Origin: Eleginops maclovinus
Lineage: Eukaryota > Chordata > Actinopteri > Perciformes > Eleginopidae
Direction of reading: 5' to 3'
NCBI RefSeq assembly: GCF_036324505.1
Contig: NC_086366.1
Span: 8,309,427 to 8,373,426, forward strand
Length of the DNA: 64,000 nt
Program-made: the position numbers and the translations under genes
Shown: positions 48,300-61,945 of the stretch, one piece after another
How the letters are laid out: every line of letters starts with the position of its first letter
How positions within the stretch are numbered: the stretch's first letter is position 1
Notes under the pieces: generated by a model
The model's input: only the letters and a program-made list of their open reading frames with translations
Database searches by the model: none
What the model was told of the DNA's origin: nothing

Positions 48300-48430
48300 A
48301 TTTAGAGATGTTTCTATTTTATATCTATCTTCATTTCTAATTATGTTAATGCCTTTTATTTTTTATGCTGTTGCAACTAAAACAAATCCCAATGTGGGAT
48401 CAATAAAGTACATCGTATCTTATCGTATGT
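48300..48430 (+). repeat. LINE/SINE 3' tail (TATC-ended), plus strand
   Basis: CTGTTGCAACTAAAACAAAT then CCCAATGTGGGATCAATAAA and a TATCTTATC-like end. Same class of tail as at 2639-2760, opposite orientation. The body upstream is too diverged to assign. Confidence 0.55.
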
Positions 48431-50170
48431 GCTTTCTAGCTACCGAGTGACAAATCCTTTATCCGTCTGAATTATTCTCAACACTCCGTCATTTCCTCAT
48501 AAATGCTCCCCTTAAACAATATTTTAAGAGCACACTTAAAACTAATGTCTTGCCTTATATTTTGTGAGTGCTGTAGTGCAACAAAAAGGGCAGGATTCAG
48601 CCAGAACAATGCTTCACAATGCAACACTGCTTGCAGTTTTTTCTGAGTGAATCTAATCTCTTTTTATTTTCTTTGCCTAGCCTCTCGGATCGCTTTCCGA
48701 TCCAACCATGACTGTACTAATACAGATGATTTGGCCCATCTCAGGGAGATGAGGGTGAATCAATTAGCTTCTTCTGTCTCCCACAGGATCAACCTACAGC
48801 ACCTACAACAGCGTAGCCTGACCAAGCATATTGGATTCACTTTAACACTGCTCTGATGCTGGCAGGCAGCCTGGACGGTGCGACGTACCAGCTGGGGCAG
48901 GGGGAGAGAGGGGCAGAAAGTGGGAGAACGGATTTGGGGGCAAGAATGATGTAACATAATATATAGGTTTACATTGTTGTCCTGATGGTGAGTTAGGGAT
49001 TAAACATGTTGACTGAATGTATCATTGTGAAGTTAGTTGTGACAATACTATTGTTACACAGCAGATGGAGTGACACTGCTCTTCTTTCCTATCTCATCCA
49101 CACATAATCTATGTATTCCTCCCATGTAGAGTCTGCTGCATGTCCTGAATTTCAAGCCAGCAGTGGGACATTTGTTTTAGGTTTCACATGGTAGATATTT
49201 CTCACTTCTTTCTGGAAGAAAATCCTCATCTGGCCTGACTGTGATATACTGTCACTGTACCTCCTCCAGTTACGGGTTGTGATATTCCCCATGTTGGTGA
49301 TCTTTATACTTAATGTATAAATGTTAAGGGTTGATGTGTTTTTGCTACAGGGGATCCGCTGTGAGCTGCTTGTGTTGTGTTTATTTTTTAATCATTGTGT
49401 GATTCTGTATGGGAATCTCCGCTTCCTCATTAGATTTCCCTACATACAACATGGATCACTGTGGATCCCAGACTCCACACACACACAATATGACAGTATT
49501 GAATTGTCAAATACTCTTTGTGAAGGCTCCATGACTTTTGGGACTGAAGCAGTATCAAGTCTCTCACATTTTGATCACAATATCCAGGGTTTGTATACAT
49601 TTTCCAGCTTTAGAAAGAGTTCACAGATGTATGAATTGAAAAAAAACCAAAAACATTGTACCAATTTCAATGTTATGATGTTGTGAAACTTTGGAAAAAG
49701 CTGCACTGCTCTCCCAGTTTATAAAAAAATTGACTCACAAAGGAGATGAGCAACTTGTTTTGGTGGTGTAAATCGGGAGAACTATACTTAAACTGCTGTG
49801 CATAAGCTTCACGGTTTAATCTTGGATTGAATTTTAGGAAAAGCAGGCAGCTATTTAGGCACTAGGTCTTCCAGTAGATGTTTCTGGACTGTTGAATAGA
49901 GCCATGTAAAAAGGAACACTGAAAACAAAGCGTCATGGAAGATGAATGGAAGTTTTGACATTGCAGAGTTTAAGCTTAATGTGCTTCAGTTGCATTACAT
50001 CATCTGCTGAGATGATGGAAACTCCTCCTGCTCTCTCCATCCTATCTCACCACTCTGTTTAGAAATGCAAGCCAACCAAATCAATCTCTTTTTATACACT
50101 GTAGCACATTTCATAGATCAAAAAGCAAAAAGATTAAGGGGAATATGAAATACCTTTGCACATGAGTCAC
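48431..50170. other. intronic stretch
   Basis: Contains a plus-strand segment 48681-48754 with acceptor- and donor-like borders that was not called (see rejected list). No gene assigned. Confidence 0.35.
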
Positions 50171-50299
50171 CTTGACTCTGGAGGAAGTGCTGGAGGAAGA
50201 TTTGCCAGTTTGCTGGGAGCTCAAAGATGATCGTCCTAATGATCCTCTCCACTGGGTTGTAGAAGTCTGCGCTCCAGATGTATTTATCAACGCGAGCCT
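50171..50299 (-). CDS. internal exon (129 nt) of the unrecognised minus-strand gene
   Basis: The clearest exon by codon pattern. On the minus strand it enters in phase 1 after ACATGTTAATAG and reads 42 codons with strong third-position C/G (ATC, CTC, TTC, AAC, GAG), including RVDKYIWSADFYNPVERI and FELPANWQIFLQHFLQSQ. It leaves in phase 1 at a good donor (CAAG then GTGACT). Aromatic and hydrophobic residues are mixed with charges as in a folded domain, not a membrane span. The split codon joins to the exon at 28961 as Glu. Domain family not recognised. The acceptor has a weak pyrimidine tract, so its exact start is less sure than its end. Confidence 0.62.
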
Positions 50300-53039
50300 C
50301 TATTAACATGTGTTTATTACAAATACATGTTTTGATATTGAATATGATATGTTGAAGGCTTTTGTATCTCATGAGGGTAGTGTCCAAATAACATTTTGTT
50401 CTCTTCTTGTCTCACTTATTTAGACTCCTGCTCTACCAACAGCTCCTAAACTATCCATCATTTTTACCAAATAATGTCCCATTGCCCCACGCGGTGATAC
50501 CATGTCTCACTCCCATGGGTGTTAAGATTCAATCTCTGCATGACATAAATATCTTGAACAAGCGTCATGAGATCAGAGAGATGTGTGTTACTCCTGCTGC
50601 AGGGGGGAGGCTGATAAGAAACAAGGAAGCAGTGTGGTAGCTGTTCAGTAGCTGTAAACCTGTAAAGAGAGAAACCTGAGTCAGAGTGGAGCCGCTCCAT
50701 CTCACAGAGAGGCAGCAGCAGGACAATGGTCTTTTGAAAAAGACCGGACACAGAGAGTCTGATTGTGTGGGATGAATCTACTGCCTCCTAGTAAACCCTT
50801 AGAAAAGCACTTGAACATGCCCAAGTACAATACGTAGTGGGACGTTGGCTTGGATTCCCTGATTTTCTAAATTGCTGATCCCAGCATTTGTTGTTCTTAA
50901 GGATATGATGCTCTGTGAGATTTCACACCATGAAAGCTAATGGGCTGATTCAAGGTTTAAAAATGCATTGCAATTAGTGTGAATAACCTGTCTGAAAACA
51001 TTAATGTATATCAGAGTTGTAGGCCTCTCTGGTATACTCTTAAGCAAATTACATCTGTACATATTGTAAACTTAAACCTAAAACTTCAAGGCAGAGCTGA
51101 GGATTAAACTGAGCAGACAAAATCACATAAGAATAACACCTGTCAGATCTGACTATATAAATAATCTATTTCCTGTTGTATTTAAGAAAACATATCTCAT
51201 TATGCTAGATAGTGGCAGTGAGAGAAGAACACTGAGCATGAAACACAACCATTTGCTGTTGGGAAGAAAACAAAAACAAACAGAAACAAGTCAAGAACAG
51301 GATTTAATCCGTACATGCCTGTTAAAAATGATAGAGTTGGTGCCCCATGTACAATACTGCAGCTGAGTCTTAACCGCATCAGTTCGGGTTAGTATCTGAC
51401 TTGTTGGCCTTTGCTGCATGTTGTTGCCTCCCTCTCCCTCTTTCCTGTCTGGCTTCAGTCATATATCTAGTAAAATGTTCCAGACAACTATCTTATTAAA
51501 AGAGAAAAGCATGTGAAGAGGTGAGGTGGGTTAAAGCTAACTGGTTATAGATCAGGTCTGTAGGTCAGTGGACGAGATGTGTGACTTGTTTGGCTGAGCG
51601 ATTGATGTTGATCACAGAGAGCAAGGACACTTTGGCAAACTTGTATTCCTGTTTCTCATCCTGCTCTGTCGCATCCCTCCTGTTTGATCCTCCCTCTCTC
51701 TCTCTCGCTCGTACTTACCAGGCTAACCTATTCTTACTACAGGCAATTTCAATGATAAGCGGTTGCAGTTATTTATATGGTAATTCCCCAAAGAAACACA
51801 TCACACATTAAAGTACCACTGTGTTGAGTGCAGATGAGGTCTTTGTGTCAGTTTTAGTCTAACTTTTTTAAGATTAACCTCGTGTTCCTCCCACGTGTAA
51901 ATAGTACAACTTTTAAGGGGCACATTGGCAAACGGATTATTTCTTTCCAACATTTAATTATTTATACAGATTTATTTTAGTTTTCTGCTTCCTGGTCTCG
52001 ATATAGGTGGTCTGAAATGTTCCTTTCTGGCAACCTATTTAAACAGCCAATGTAGATTATTTATATGGTAATTCACCAAGGAAAAACATCTCACATTACC
52101 TGGCTGTCCATTGAATGAAAATTAAATGTGTTCTATGAGAGTGTGTGAGAGAGAGAGTTGTGAGGATAAGGTTTCTAAAGTTTGTTCTACAGGGCCTAAT
52201 CCCTCACCATCCCAGCATCCATAAATCATCATGTACTTTTAATTAACTGACAAAACATTTGATAAATCATTGTTTATCATCAACAATAAACGGTCCCTTG
52301 TTTCTACTTCACAACAATATTAGGTTAAAACTGCTTTACTTCGTCCCATGTGAAGAGCCGTCCGTGTCTCTGTTTTTATCTTTTTTGGTCTCTTTAGCTT
52401 TAGAAAGTTTTGACTTTAGGCCTCAGTTCTATGAAGTGTTTCTTACACATGACTTATATCACGCTACTACCTCACACCACATAATATCACTTAATACATG
52501 ACCAACTGAACAATTATTTAACAGTTCATTACTACAAGAGGAGTTCCAGCAACAGACCCGTCATTGAATGCAGCACGTTCAGACTTCATCGAATGCTGAT
52601 TACATTTGTTTCCATTGTAAAACAATCGCCTAGGATAAATACTATAGATTCAGATGTAAAAGACTGGCTACAGATAATAATAGGAAACTTCCCCTAATGC
52701 ATGAAGTGAACAGGTGTTTTAAAGTGTACAGGAAACTCTATTTCCTGTGTTTTAGCATTGTAACATCAGTTTGAATCCGAAACACACATTTACATGTGGA
52801 CACTATTTCTGTAAGGATTCGGAGTTGATGGGCATCCTAACAGAGAAAGTGTCAGAGGGGTGGCCATGGTCCTTATCTTTGCTGTTTGATGCTAATCTAA
52901 GGTAGGATACTGTGGCTGCACTTAAGGCTCAGTACAGCAATCAGTTTCCAGCATTGTAATTAACTATAGCTAATGATCACTACTCCAGTAATCCATGGAG
53001 GATTGTGACTGGAGGAAATTTAAATGTACAATAGAGAAG
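50300..53039. other. intronic stretch with a doubled dispersed repeat
   Basis: Two fragments at 51747-51810 and 52049-52100 share TTATTTATATGGTAATTC and ACACATCACACATTA-like continuation, and match 22887-22945. They are about 290 bp apart in direct orientation. No exon was accepted here. Confidence 0.4.
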
Positions 53040-53680
53040 CGGAAGGTGGGAGGAGATAAAACCTATGAAACACAAACACTAAGCTGTTCATGGTTCAGTT
53101 ATAGATCACTGTAGGGTGTTTTGTCACAGCAATAAGGAGTGAATTGATGAACTCCCCTCAGTTATTCCCGCTGTTATTTAACAACATTTCTTTGTTATTG
53201 GCTGTTCCTGTGTGGTAGGTGTGAATATTTCCTCTCAGCCTATCAGCAGCTGTTTCCTGCAGTGCTTTGAGACCAACATTAGGCACTGCGACAGGTCTTT
53301 GGACACACTGACTGAAGGCCTCACTCTCCACAGGTGGTATGGCATCAGCGTCTGTTGTGTTAATGTAGTGTGTCGTGCTGACATGTCAGGAGAGGCTCCA
53401 GGAGTGGATCTGACCCACAAAGAGGTGCAAAGAGACACAGCTGGCAGGAGAGGGAGGAATTCTTACAACCCACTGCCAGATACACACACTGACTCTCTGC
53501 CAGAGGTTACTCAGCTGGATGACATAAAAATTGTCTCTACAGATCCAACTGACTTTCATTAACAGCTTCTAGCCATGGCAAAGGACGAGGAGCAGCCTGT
53601 CACAGCGTGAGAGGCCATGATGGGAACAGGGTGGGATAAGGAGCAATAATCTGTCCCACAGGTGAAAATACATTACTGTC
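53040..53680 (+). repeat. long dispersed repeat, copy 1 (about 640 bp)
   Basis: Successive landmarks recur in the same order at 63310-63990: GGAGATAAAAC, then CTGTTCATGGTTCAGTTA, then CCACAGGTGGTATGGCA, then CAGGAGTGGAT, then GGAGGAATTC with CCACTGCCA, then GGAGCAGCCTGTCACAGC. Divergence is considerable but the collinearity is clear. Class unknown; no open frame of note. Confidence 0.6.
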
Positions 53681-56600
53681 CAAATGTTCAGCTGATAGGA
53701 CATACGTTTTATTCAGCCCTTTGGAGAGGTTTTACAGATAATACTTGTTAACCGGATCACTGTTATCCATTTTTCTATATGCTCTGATGAATCCTTCCTC
53801 GAAGTATGACAAGGACAGCTTCTCGGAACGTTGCCGTTTATATAGTTTTCTCAACTATGGTCATTCTATGTTTACAAAACCTCGACTCTGACTAAAGGTC
53901 GTATCAGTAAGAATCTCTCTTTGACAAGTGTACACTTGATAGATTTGTATTAACCGGCTGTCCTCTGGTAAGTGTTAGATACTACTTTACTCTGTTAGTT
54001 TCTTCAGTCATACTAATAAACTATTAGACAGAAGCATAGATGAATTTCGAGAGGAGCAGATTTATGTGAAACCCAACAATAAGCAGTTTGGGTTTATTAG
54101 CGTTTCCTCTCAGCAGTACACCAATCCCCTCTCTGAGCCTTCCAGAAGGTGACACTGACAAATCGATGGAATTAATCAGGGTACGACACGACATGACATG
54201 ACATTTTATCATCCTGCATTTGTTTTTGGGGAAGAATAAATATATTTGGTCAATAGATTTAGAGTTGATGTGAGAGAATCAGAGTATAATTTGAGATTCG
54301 TTTGAATAACTGACAGATGAGAGACAGAGACAGAGAGCAATGCTGTAAAAGTACATCAACTACAGAAATATGAGCATGAAGGATGTTTTCTTTCTTTTAC
54401 TAATTTTTTTATTCAGTCATAACTTTTTTCTTGGAGGAACATGGGTTTTTCCATAGCAACTGTTCAAACATTTTAGATAATTGGTCTTGCTATCCTCTTC
54501 ATTATTCACTTTCAAAGCTGTGTTTGATATGTCCTGGTATTAACAAGACTGGGCAGAAGATAGTAACGTGAATAAAGACAAATTAATTTCACATAATGCT
54601 ATCTGAGCTCGGATATTACTTATAAAAAATAAAAAAAATCGAATGAAATGCTCCGTGAATAATGTTGTTTTGACAACATGAAAGCTTAGCTGCTTTTCCA
54701 GGGCGTTCTGTTACTGGTGGTTAAAAGGTCAAAATTAACCCGGATGGAGCCACAGTGAGAAGAAAACTATACAAAAGTGCTGAGCAGAAACGGTATGAAG
54801 AAAGCGTTTTCTAAGGCTTTGCTTTAATGGGCATTGTAAATGTAATACAGTTTCATTCTCCTGCAGATTCATTGAAGGTATCCAGTTGTTCCTTTCTGCA
54901 AGCCTCACGCTTTTTGTAAATAAATAGAGTTTGCATAATTTCTGTAATAACAAGAGCAGTTTGGTATATAGCATTATCATGGGAAAAGCACACACACTGA
55001 ATATTATAAATAGTAATGGGACCGGATAACATTCAGACATTGCCTTTTATTATAACCACTAATTGAAATCCTACAGAGAAAAAAAATCATCTAAATCGAC
55101 AAAAGCACACAGAGCAGTTGTGTGTAGGAGGGAAGCTGTTAAGCCTTTAAACTCAGACACTTTTATACAGAAGGCTCTGAAGAGCATGCCTTCAACTATT
55201 GATCCCAGTCAGTAGTCAAGCCCTTTACTGTATGTCACAATCCCATTTCAAGTTGTCAGTCTGAGCAGCCACAGTGTTTGTCGCTCTGCAGGAGAAGCAG
55301 CAGCAAACAGAGAGCGGTCTGGCCCTCAGCCTCTTGTGTATCCACTGCAGTGTGAAATGCGGCTCCGCTGGGCTCCATCTCTTCAGGTCTGATTGTTCTT
55401 TATAATCAGCAGCTCCTTTTATAGATGTGTGCTGCCCTGTGAGCCACATGAAGAGACTGAAAAAGGGTGGAGGATAGAAAGAACCACTATTATGTGTGAA
55501 CAGGGATTCATTTTAGGTGCAGTCTCTGGTTCACTTGTTAGAGGTGTGACTCAAAGGCCTAGATAACTTGTGAAGTTTGGTCATGCAGGATCTCTTCTTT
55601 GTTAAGGTGGAAGTATTGTATGTATCGTCATTCTGTTGGACCAGTTGGCTAAAACATGGAGGCATTTTGTTTATGGCTAACCTTCAGAATCTCTTTTCTT
55701 TCTAATAATATATACAAACTATTTCAGAAACTACATTCTTCTGTTTCCTTGACCCACAATAGTTGTAGCTCATCCCTCTTAATGTGTCACTTCAGATGAC
55801 ACAAACAGAAGTAACATTTTGATTCTGATCTGCTGAATATCTGAATATGTATGTGTTTACAGTCTGAATCCTTTATACTGTAAGTGATTTCCATTAGTGG
55901 CTCTGCTTGCTGTCAGCAGGGCAGATGTGCTGCTGTGTTGCTCAGTGTGATGCATAACAACTTCCTGCTGGGAGATGATGAGAAATTCTTGGAGGTTACA
56001 GAGCAGAGTAACAGCCACAACAGCCAATATGCAGGACAAATGAAGAGGATGGAGACACACATATAACATGCAGTTAGGAGTGTAATAATTAGATTCATGA
56101 CAACAAAGCCAGAAAGGGACAGCCACTGAATAGCAACCACACAAAGACAAACTTCCTGAATACATTTACTTTAACAAAGAAAGTCATTTGTTTTAGTTGA
56201 GATTTAGTATGACATAAAACAAGTTGAAAGCAGGAACTGACTTGTTCTTCTTCCTTTATAGCTCAGTAATCTCTACAAGATATTTTCCCATTTTTTTTCT
56301 AAGTTAAAACTATTTTTATTATTTGAATGTATTCCCCATGTAGAGATGTATTTTAAAGACACTGTACAGAGGAGGATCGCTGTGTAGGCATGCAGGGTGA
56401 TGGATCTCACTGGAAATCACAAAAAGTGTTTTGTTGTTTTCCTCGTATCTGTAACTGTTCAGGACTGGATGGCAGCATATTGTACTTGCGTGCTGTAATG
56501 ACATTGTTTCCTTAAAACATCATTAAGTCAAGTGCTGTAAGAGCTGCAAGGAATAATGAGGTATCTTTAATGATGCCCGTGGAAAATAACATGAATGTTC

Positions 56601-59600
56601 AATTCGGTTTTCACAAGGAGCTGAAGTTAGTGTAAATATATATATATATTCTTTTTTTAATGAGGAGATGTTGGAAGGAAATATAATTACAAGCTGGCGG
56701 TGTCACTAAGAGCCTTGCGATTCATTAAAATAACAGAAGTCTCTGCTGCCTGATGTGCCAGAGGAACTTCCTGTTGTTCTTTACTTCTTTTTTAAACACA
56801 TCATTGGCTACCGTTTTTAAGCCCTATCATGATGGACTTGCTTTATGGATTTTATCTATATAGTTTGTTGAATATGAAAAGCTGTTATATAGGGTTAACA
56901 CCAGTTAAAAATGTCTTTTGTTCATCCTCCTTTTTACAAACAGTTCATTGGATATGTCTCCATAATAAGCTCAGCTTTTTGGAGGACTGCTTCAGCTAAA
57001 CAATTAAAGATTGTAATATTTAAATCCTAAATATACAGGGATCCTTCCTGCTGCAGGATGTTTTCTTGTTGAATGTTCAGGACATATCTGGATATTGTGT
57101 GACAAAGTGTTTATTTTTCTTACCTTTAAGGTTCATTTTAGATTATTAATCCTTTGATGAAGTCACTTGTTTGAATAAACTGCAATGAGATGGGGTTCAA
57201 CCTTTTTTTTATACCTTCCTGTGATGAGATTGTCTCCTGCCACAAGTCGCAGCTGCAGCTGTCACTCAAATTAGACGGAAGATGTCTGTTTATTTTTATC
57301 TTGGTTATTTAACTGATTCTATCCTTCCTGTGGATTGTGTTATGTAACAATACAGTTCTATTCAGAGGTTCTAGTGTTATGTTCAGATTCATTTAAATGT
57401 TCAAGGAAGCACAGTGAACCATTTAGGGGGCAGAGACTCCAGAGGACAGCTGAAAGCACAATGACGGACATATTTAATATTCGACAACGTTATGTGGCAA
57501 TTGTCAAATATTCACTGGAGAAAGTTGCCAGTGTCAATAGAACCGAGAGGCTGCATTGATTCTCAGGCTCAGGTACTTGTTTGTTTTGTGCTCCAGAGCA
57601 ATTCAGATTTGGTAGCTCAGGGACTCTGTGGCATTAAGAGCAGCCTTGGCAAAGGATTGCATTGATGTTAAAACACTCTACCAAGACACAGACCTCTCTT
57701 TCTGAGACTCTCTGAACACTGTTTTTCCTCCTCTCTGGGTTGTAGCTCAGACATATATCTGCCTGTGATAGTATGAGTCAGAAGCTCCAAAGTAGAAACG
57801 TTTTAACTTTATTAAACTGTCAAGACATCACCAAGCATTATGCATCTCAGAGTTGTATTAAGTCCGACAGTTAGTTATTATAGTGTTGAATGATCATAAA
57901 ATGTCCTGTGTTTCAAATAATCAACCATTGAGCCATTACATGGGATGATTTAGTATCCTGATGTGTAATTTATACATATTTGTGATAAAATAACATATCC
58001 TAAGTATGTAACACTGGCACTTCAGAAGAGTGCAGATAGGTTTATGTTATACTCTTAATTGGTTCAGAAGATGACCTTCATTCAGTATTAACCTTGACAG
58101 AACAACAGCATGCCGACTGGCCTTCTCCGCTGGTATGATCTCCTAAATGAGAGTTAATCTAAAGGGTCACTTTTACAGTTCATCAGCTTGACAATGAGAT
58201 GATGCATGGTATCTGAATGCTACAGGAAGTTGTATTGAAAATATTCAGTATAGATGTGTGTCCTTACCTGTTGACCCCATGCTTGGCCTGCTCAGTGTGG
58301 TTTAAACAGATGCAATGGAACTTTAATGATCCTCCAGGGGAAGGCAATTTAAAAGGTCATGTGTCAGGAGATTGATTGCCTCTATTGTGTCTTATTAGTC
58401 AGGACTATGGGCAGGGGAAGACTGAAAGTCCAATTGTGAATACAATTGGCCTCTGAATAACACGTCAACTGTATGGCTTCTGTTTTTGCTAACTTTCTTC
58501 TAATGTTTAGTTCATTTGCCAAGTTGCATGCTGGGATTTACTTATTTTGGCTAAAAGTGTTGCTGAAGGTATGCATCTTTTGTCAGATATATATCAACCT
58601 TTTTCATCTCGACTCATGAAAAGATAAGGGTGATCTGTTCAGGTTTTTAAACTCCCTTTAGGTTTAGCATGGCACGTTCAAGCTTTTTATTTTATTTATT
58701 TATTTTATTCCACCAGCTGGAACATTTTTCATTCACCTAAACCTAGATTTACATATGATGTTTAGACATTCTTTTCATGTTTCTTGTATATGTTACTTAC
58801 AATACGTATGACATGTCTGTCTTCTTTTTAAATGACTGAAACTTTAAATAGAGGAGCTCCTTTTTCACAACAGAGAGTAACAGTAGAGGCAACTAGATCT
58901 CTAAGTTGTTGGCAACAGATAAAGCTATGACAACGTATCAGCAACTTATTTTTAAATCATCTTCTGGACGTCACAGCTGGTGGACTTTTTTTGTGAAATG
59001 TGTTGTCATATTTCCAGGGATTTATAACACTGTACTGAAGATCCACTTTATAAAATATCAAATTATTTATGCACAGTACAAGACAAAATAACCTGCCAGC
59101 TGGCCACAGTACATATTTGTTGCATCGTATTTCTCGATATTATTTAGGCCTGCATATGCTCTCCTCATTTTCTCCTGCTTCCCACCACAGTGCATGGTTA
59201 ACTGTGCGTGTGTACAGTCAGTGATGGTTCTCTACACGTCCTTGATAGCATCATTTATCTTGAAATGAAGTGGTTGTCTGGTTTTATAAACTGGCCTTAG
59301 GGACCAAAGAGCGTAATGGATTCCCAAAACCATCTGAGGCAGCGGAAAGAAAAATCCAGGGATTATTCCTTTGTCGCTGACTCAGCTCGTGAGTTTAAAG
59401 GAGATCCAATTTACATTGAAAGAACAGTGGGGAATTGCATCTTTTCTATAGTGACCTCCCTACCTAGATGCTTTACACACAGACACATGAAGTTTGTTGG
59501 ACAGTAATGACTGGTTAGAGTTTCTGTAAGAGGGCAAGTGTGAGCTGCTTGTTTCTATAGTGACTGGTTTCTGGCAGAGAGATTGATTTTTAGAAGCTTG

Positions 59601-60444
59601 GGTTTCTCAGATATCTTGTTGAAAGGCTTTGCTTTACACAGAAAGGACAAAGGTTACTATAAACACAGATTGATGTTCACTGTTATCTGTTTGAGTGGTG
59701 AGATGTGGATGGGTTTCTTGTTTCTATCTGTAATACTCAGAGAGACATGTGCCCATTTTTTGCCTTGAGCAACGATCTGCAGAAAGAAAGCAGAGTGTGC
59801 TTCAGCAGAGTGAATTGTGTTTTTGTTACTAAACAAAATGACACGTTATAATTTTCTCTATTGAAGGCATTTTCTTTTCTCTTCTTCTTAGTAGAGTTTT
59901 TCCCTCAAATGCAACTTTCTCTACTGCTTGTCCTCTTTTTATCTTTACTTATTTTCTTCTAAGTGGTGTGAGTCTCTTCCTTTCTCTGAGTTTTGCTGAT
60001 ACTGTGTTATAATAAGGGACTCCAGGGTATGGACATGATACTGTACGTCCATCTCTGTGAGTTGAATAATTGGTCCCACAGAAATAAGTGCATTATGAAC
60101 CATTCATAAATCATAAACTGTCGCTTTTTGTAGCCGTTGTTTTTCTTACTTGAATAATAGTTCATTAATTTAAAGTGTATTGTGCCAAAGTGAACTGAGC
60201 AAAGAGAAAAGAAAGCTGCCATTAAATCAGTTTATAAAGTAGTTGGACTAGAGAGAGATCCAAGACTGAGCATCTCTGTCCATTAGACAGCTGCCGTGGG
60301 TGACTCAATGCAGTTTTCTCTTCCTCTTATCAGGAAAAAGCATCACTGCATGTACCATTTGAATAATTTGCTCAGAGTGGGAGTCAATATGTGGGAGTCA
60401 AATATTTTTTTTTCTGTATAAGTGCTAGTGTATTGATCAAAATG

Positions 60445-60446
<2 letters not shown>
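53681..60446. other. intronic stretch, no gene called
   Basis: About 6.8 kb of AT-rich DNA without a recognised element. Several short exon-like segments were looked at (55.9, 57.2 and 59.3 kb) and not accepted. Confidence 0.35.

Positions 60447-60475
<29 letters not shown>
60447..60475. repeat. (TG)14 microsatellite
   Basis: TG run of about 29 bp followed by three TCTGTG-like variants. Confidence 0.95.
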
Positions 60476-60605
60476 CTGTGTCTGTGTCTTTATCAATGAA
60501 TGAATCACTGTCAGCAAATCTTGACATAAACAAACCTGAAGAGCATAACAAATGAGTCACTTTTCTCTCTCTCTGTAAAGTCCATGCCAAGCTAACACTG
60601 TGGAT

Positions 60606-61123
60606 CAGGAATCTCTAAAAAATTTTTCCCTGAGGGCCACATACAGAAAAACATACCAAGGCCCCTTGCTAGAGGTGATATTGCCTCATAGGTAAATGAT
60701 GCTTTTTTTTTAAACAGTCTACATCACAGCTCTCCATAGGGTTTCATTTCAGTTAATTTAGTTACATTAATGTAGTTAGCAGCTCATTCCTTAAAACAGG
60801 ACCCCCTTATGCTTATAGTACGGGGAAAAAATAGGGTATAGTTAAGGCTGGTTATGTAAATAAATTATTGGGATTTTTTCTTATCAACTTAAATTTGTTA
60901 GAAAATGTTTTCAACTTTAGTGACTGCATTTATTTGAAAAGTGGGTTTATTCACACATGAATACAAATGTATAATATATGTTTACATACATATTTAAGAA
61001 GTACAATATAAGAGAAGCACGAGTTTAATTTGTTGGCCACATTGTGTTTTTTGAATTTGTGGGCCAATTCAAAATGGCCTGCGGGCCACATGTGGCCCCC
61101 GGGCCGTAGTCTGGTCACCCCTG
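60606..61123. mobile_element. nonautonomous hAT (Charlie-like) element, 518 bp
   Basis: The right end, read inward on the minus strand, begins CAGGGGTGACCAGACTACGG, a wording typical of hAT elements in vertebrates, followed by GGGCCACATGTGGCC. The left end CAGGAATCTC is decayed but continues into CCCTGAGGGCCACATAC. Flanks carry an 8-bp target duplication with one change (CTGTGGAT 60598-60605; CTGTAGAT 61124-61131), as expected for hAT. No transposase frame is present. Confidence 0.78.
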
Positions 61124-61131
61124 CTGTAGAT

Positions 61132-61945
61132 GTTATGCAATATATTCAACACAAATTCAATTCCATCATTATGAAAATGAAATTGTTTCCAATTATAGGA
61201 GTGTATTCCTTGCTGCCTGACTGAAAAACATGAATCCAGACCACCAGATGAATCACCTGTGTAACAATCTTAATTCATTCTCAGTTTTGGGAATACCGTT
61301 TTTGTGTTCCAAATCATGTTTGGAAATCACAAATGTCTCTCATTGTGTTTTACATTCTTTCACATTGACATTAACGGCCATTAATCCTATTTATAATTAA
61401 AAAGATACATGGTTACCAGGAAACAAAAAAAAGAAAACTACAGGGAACTCCCTTTTTGGTCAACATATTAATTCATCTACTATAAAGACAGTGAGTTGTT
61501 AAAAAATAGGTTAATAGATTTGAAGTCTGTGCTAATCATGTTGGAAAAATAATGCATTATTTTTATTTAATGAATAAAATCCGGTACACATTTACATAAT
61601 CACATCTGCCCATAGTTGAAGCCATGCCACTGTATTATTAACACCTAGAGTAATCCCCTTTGTGGGACCATGTTAAATACCCACAAGTTAAAACATATAT
61701 TTAAGTTAAAGATGATGATGCCACATCTAAGTATACAATACACATGACTGAGATGACTTCACAGATACACTATACCTTAATGTCCTCCATTGTCCTTTTT
61801 TTCTTTCAAATAACATTCCATTTGACTTTGAATTGTCTTTGAAAACACAGAGATTGCATTGTTGACATCCCATTGTCATTTACAACAAGCTTTCATCTTA
61901 GCTTGCCCTGAATGACTCCAGTATTCCCACCAAAGATGTCCTTAC
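61132..61945. other. intronic stretch, nothing recognised
   Basis: AT-rich sequence between the hAT element and the donor of the exon at 61946-61987. Confidence 0.4.

Noticed and set aside
48681..48754. Plus-strand 74-nt segment between CTTTGCCTAG and GTGAAT
   Set aside because: Coding-like (RIAFRSNHDCTNTDDLAHLRE) but on the strand opposite the host gene, with no partner exon in phase; a second acceptor lies too close downstream for a real intron.
51590..51715. Minus-strand purine-rich frame (DEKQEYKFAKVSLLSV)
   Set aside because: Its upstream side is GAGA-rich with no pyrimidine tract, so no acceptor; purine-rich DNA often looks like Glu/Lys-rich coding sequence.
55884..56066. Plus-strand frame with MHNNFLLGDDEKFLEV
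   Set aside because: Isolated; no matching exon on this strand and only weak donor candidates.
57215..57264. 50-nt minus-strand segment with splice-like borders (phase 2 to 1, motif CDLWQETISSQE)
   Set aside because: Weak acceptor, and its entry phase conflicts with the better exon at 61946-61987, which joins directly to 50171-50299.
59316..59507. Plus-strand ATG frame with donor-like GTGAGT
   Set aside because: No downstream exon found to receive it; likely chance.
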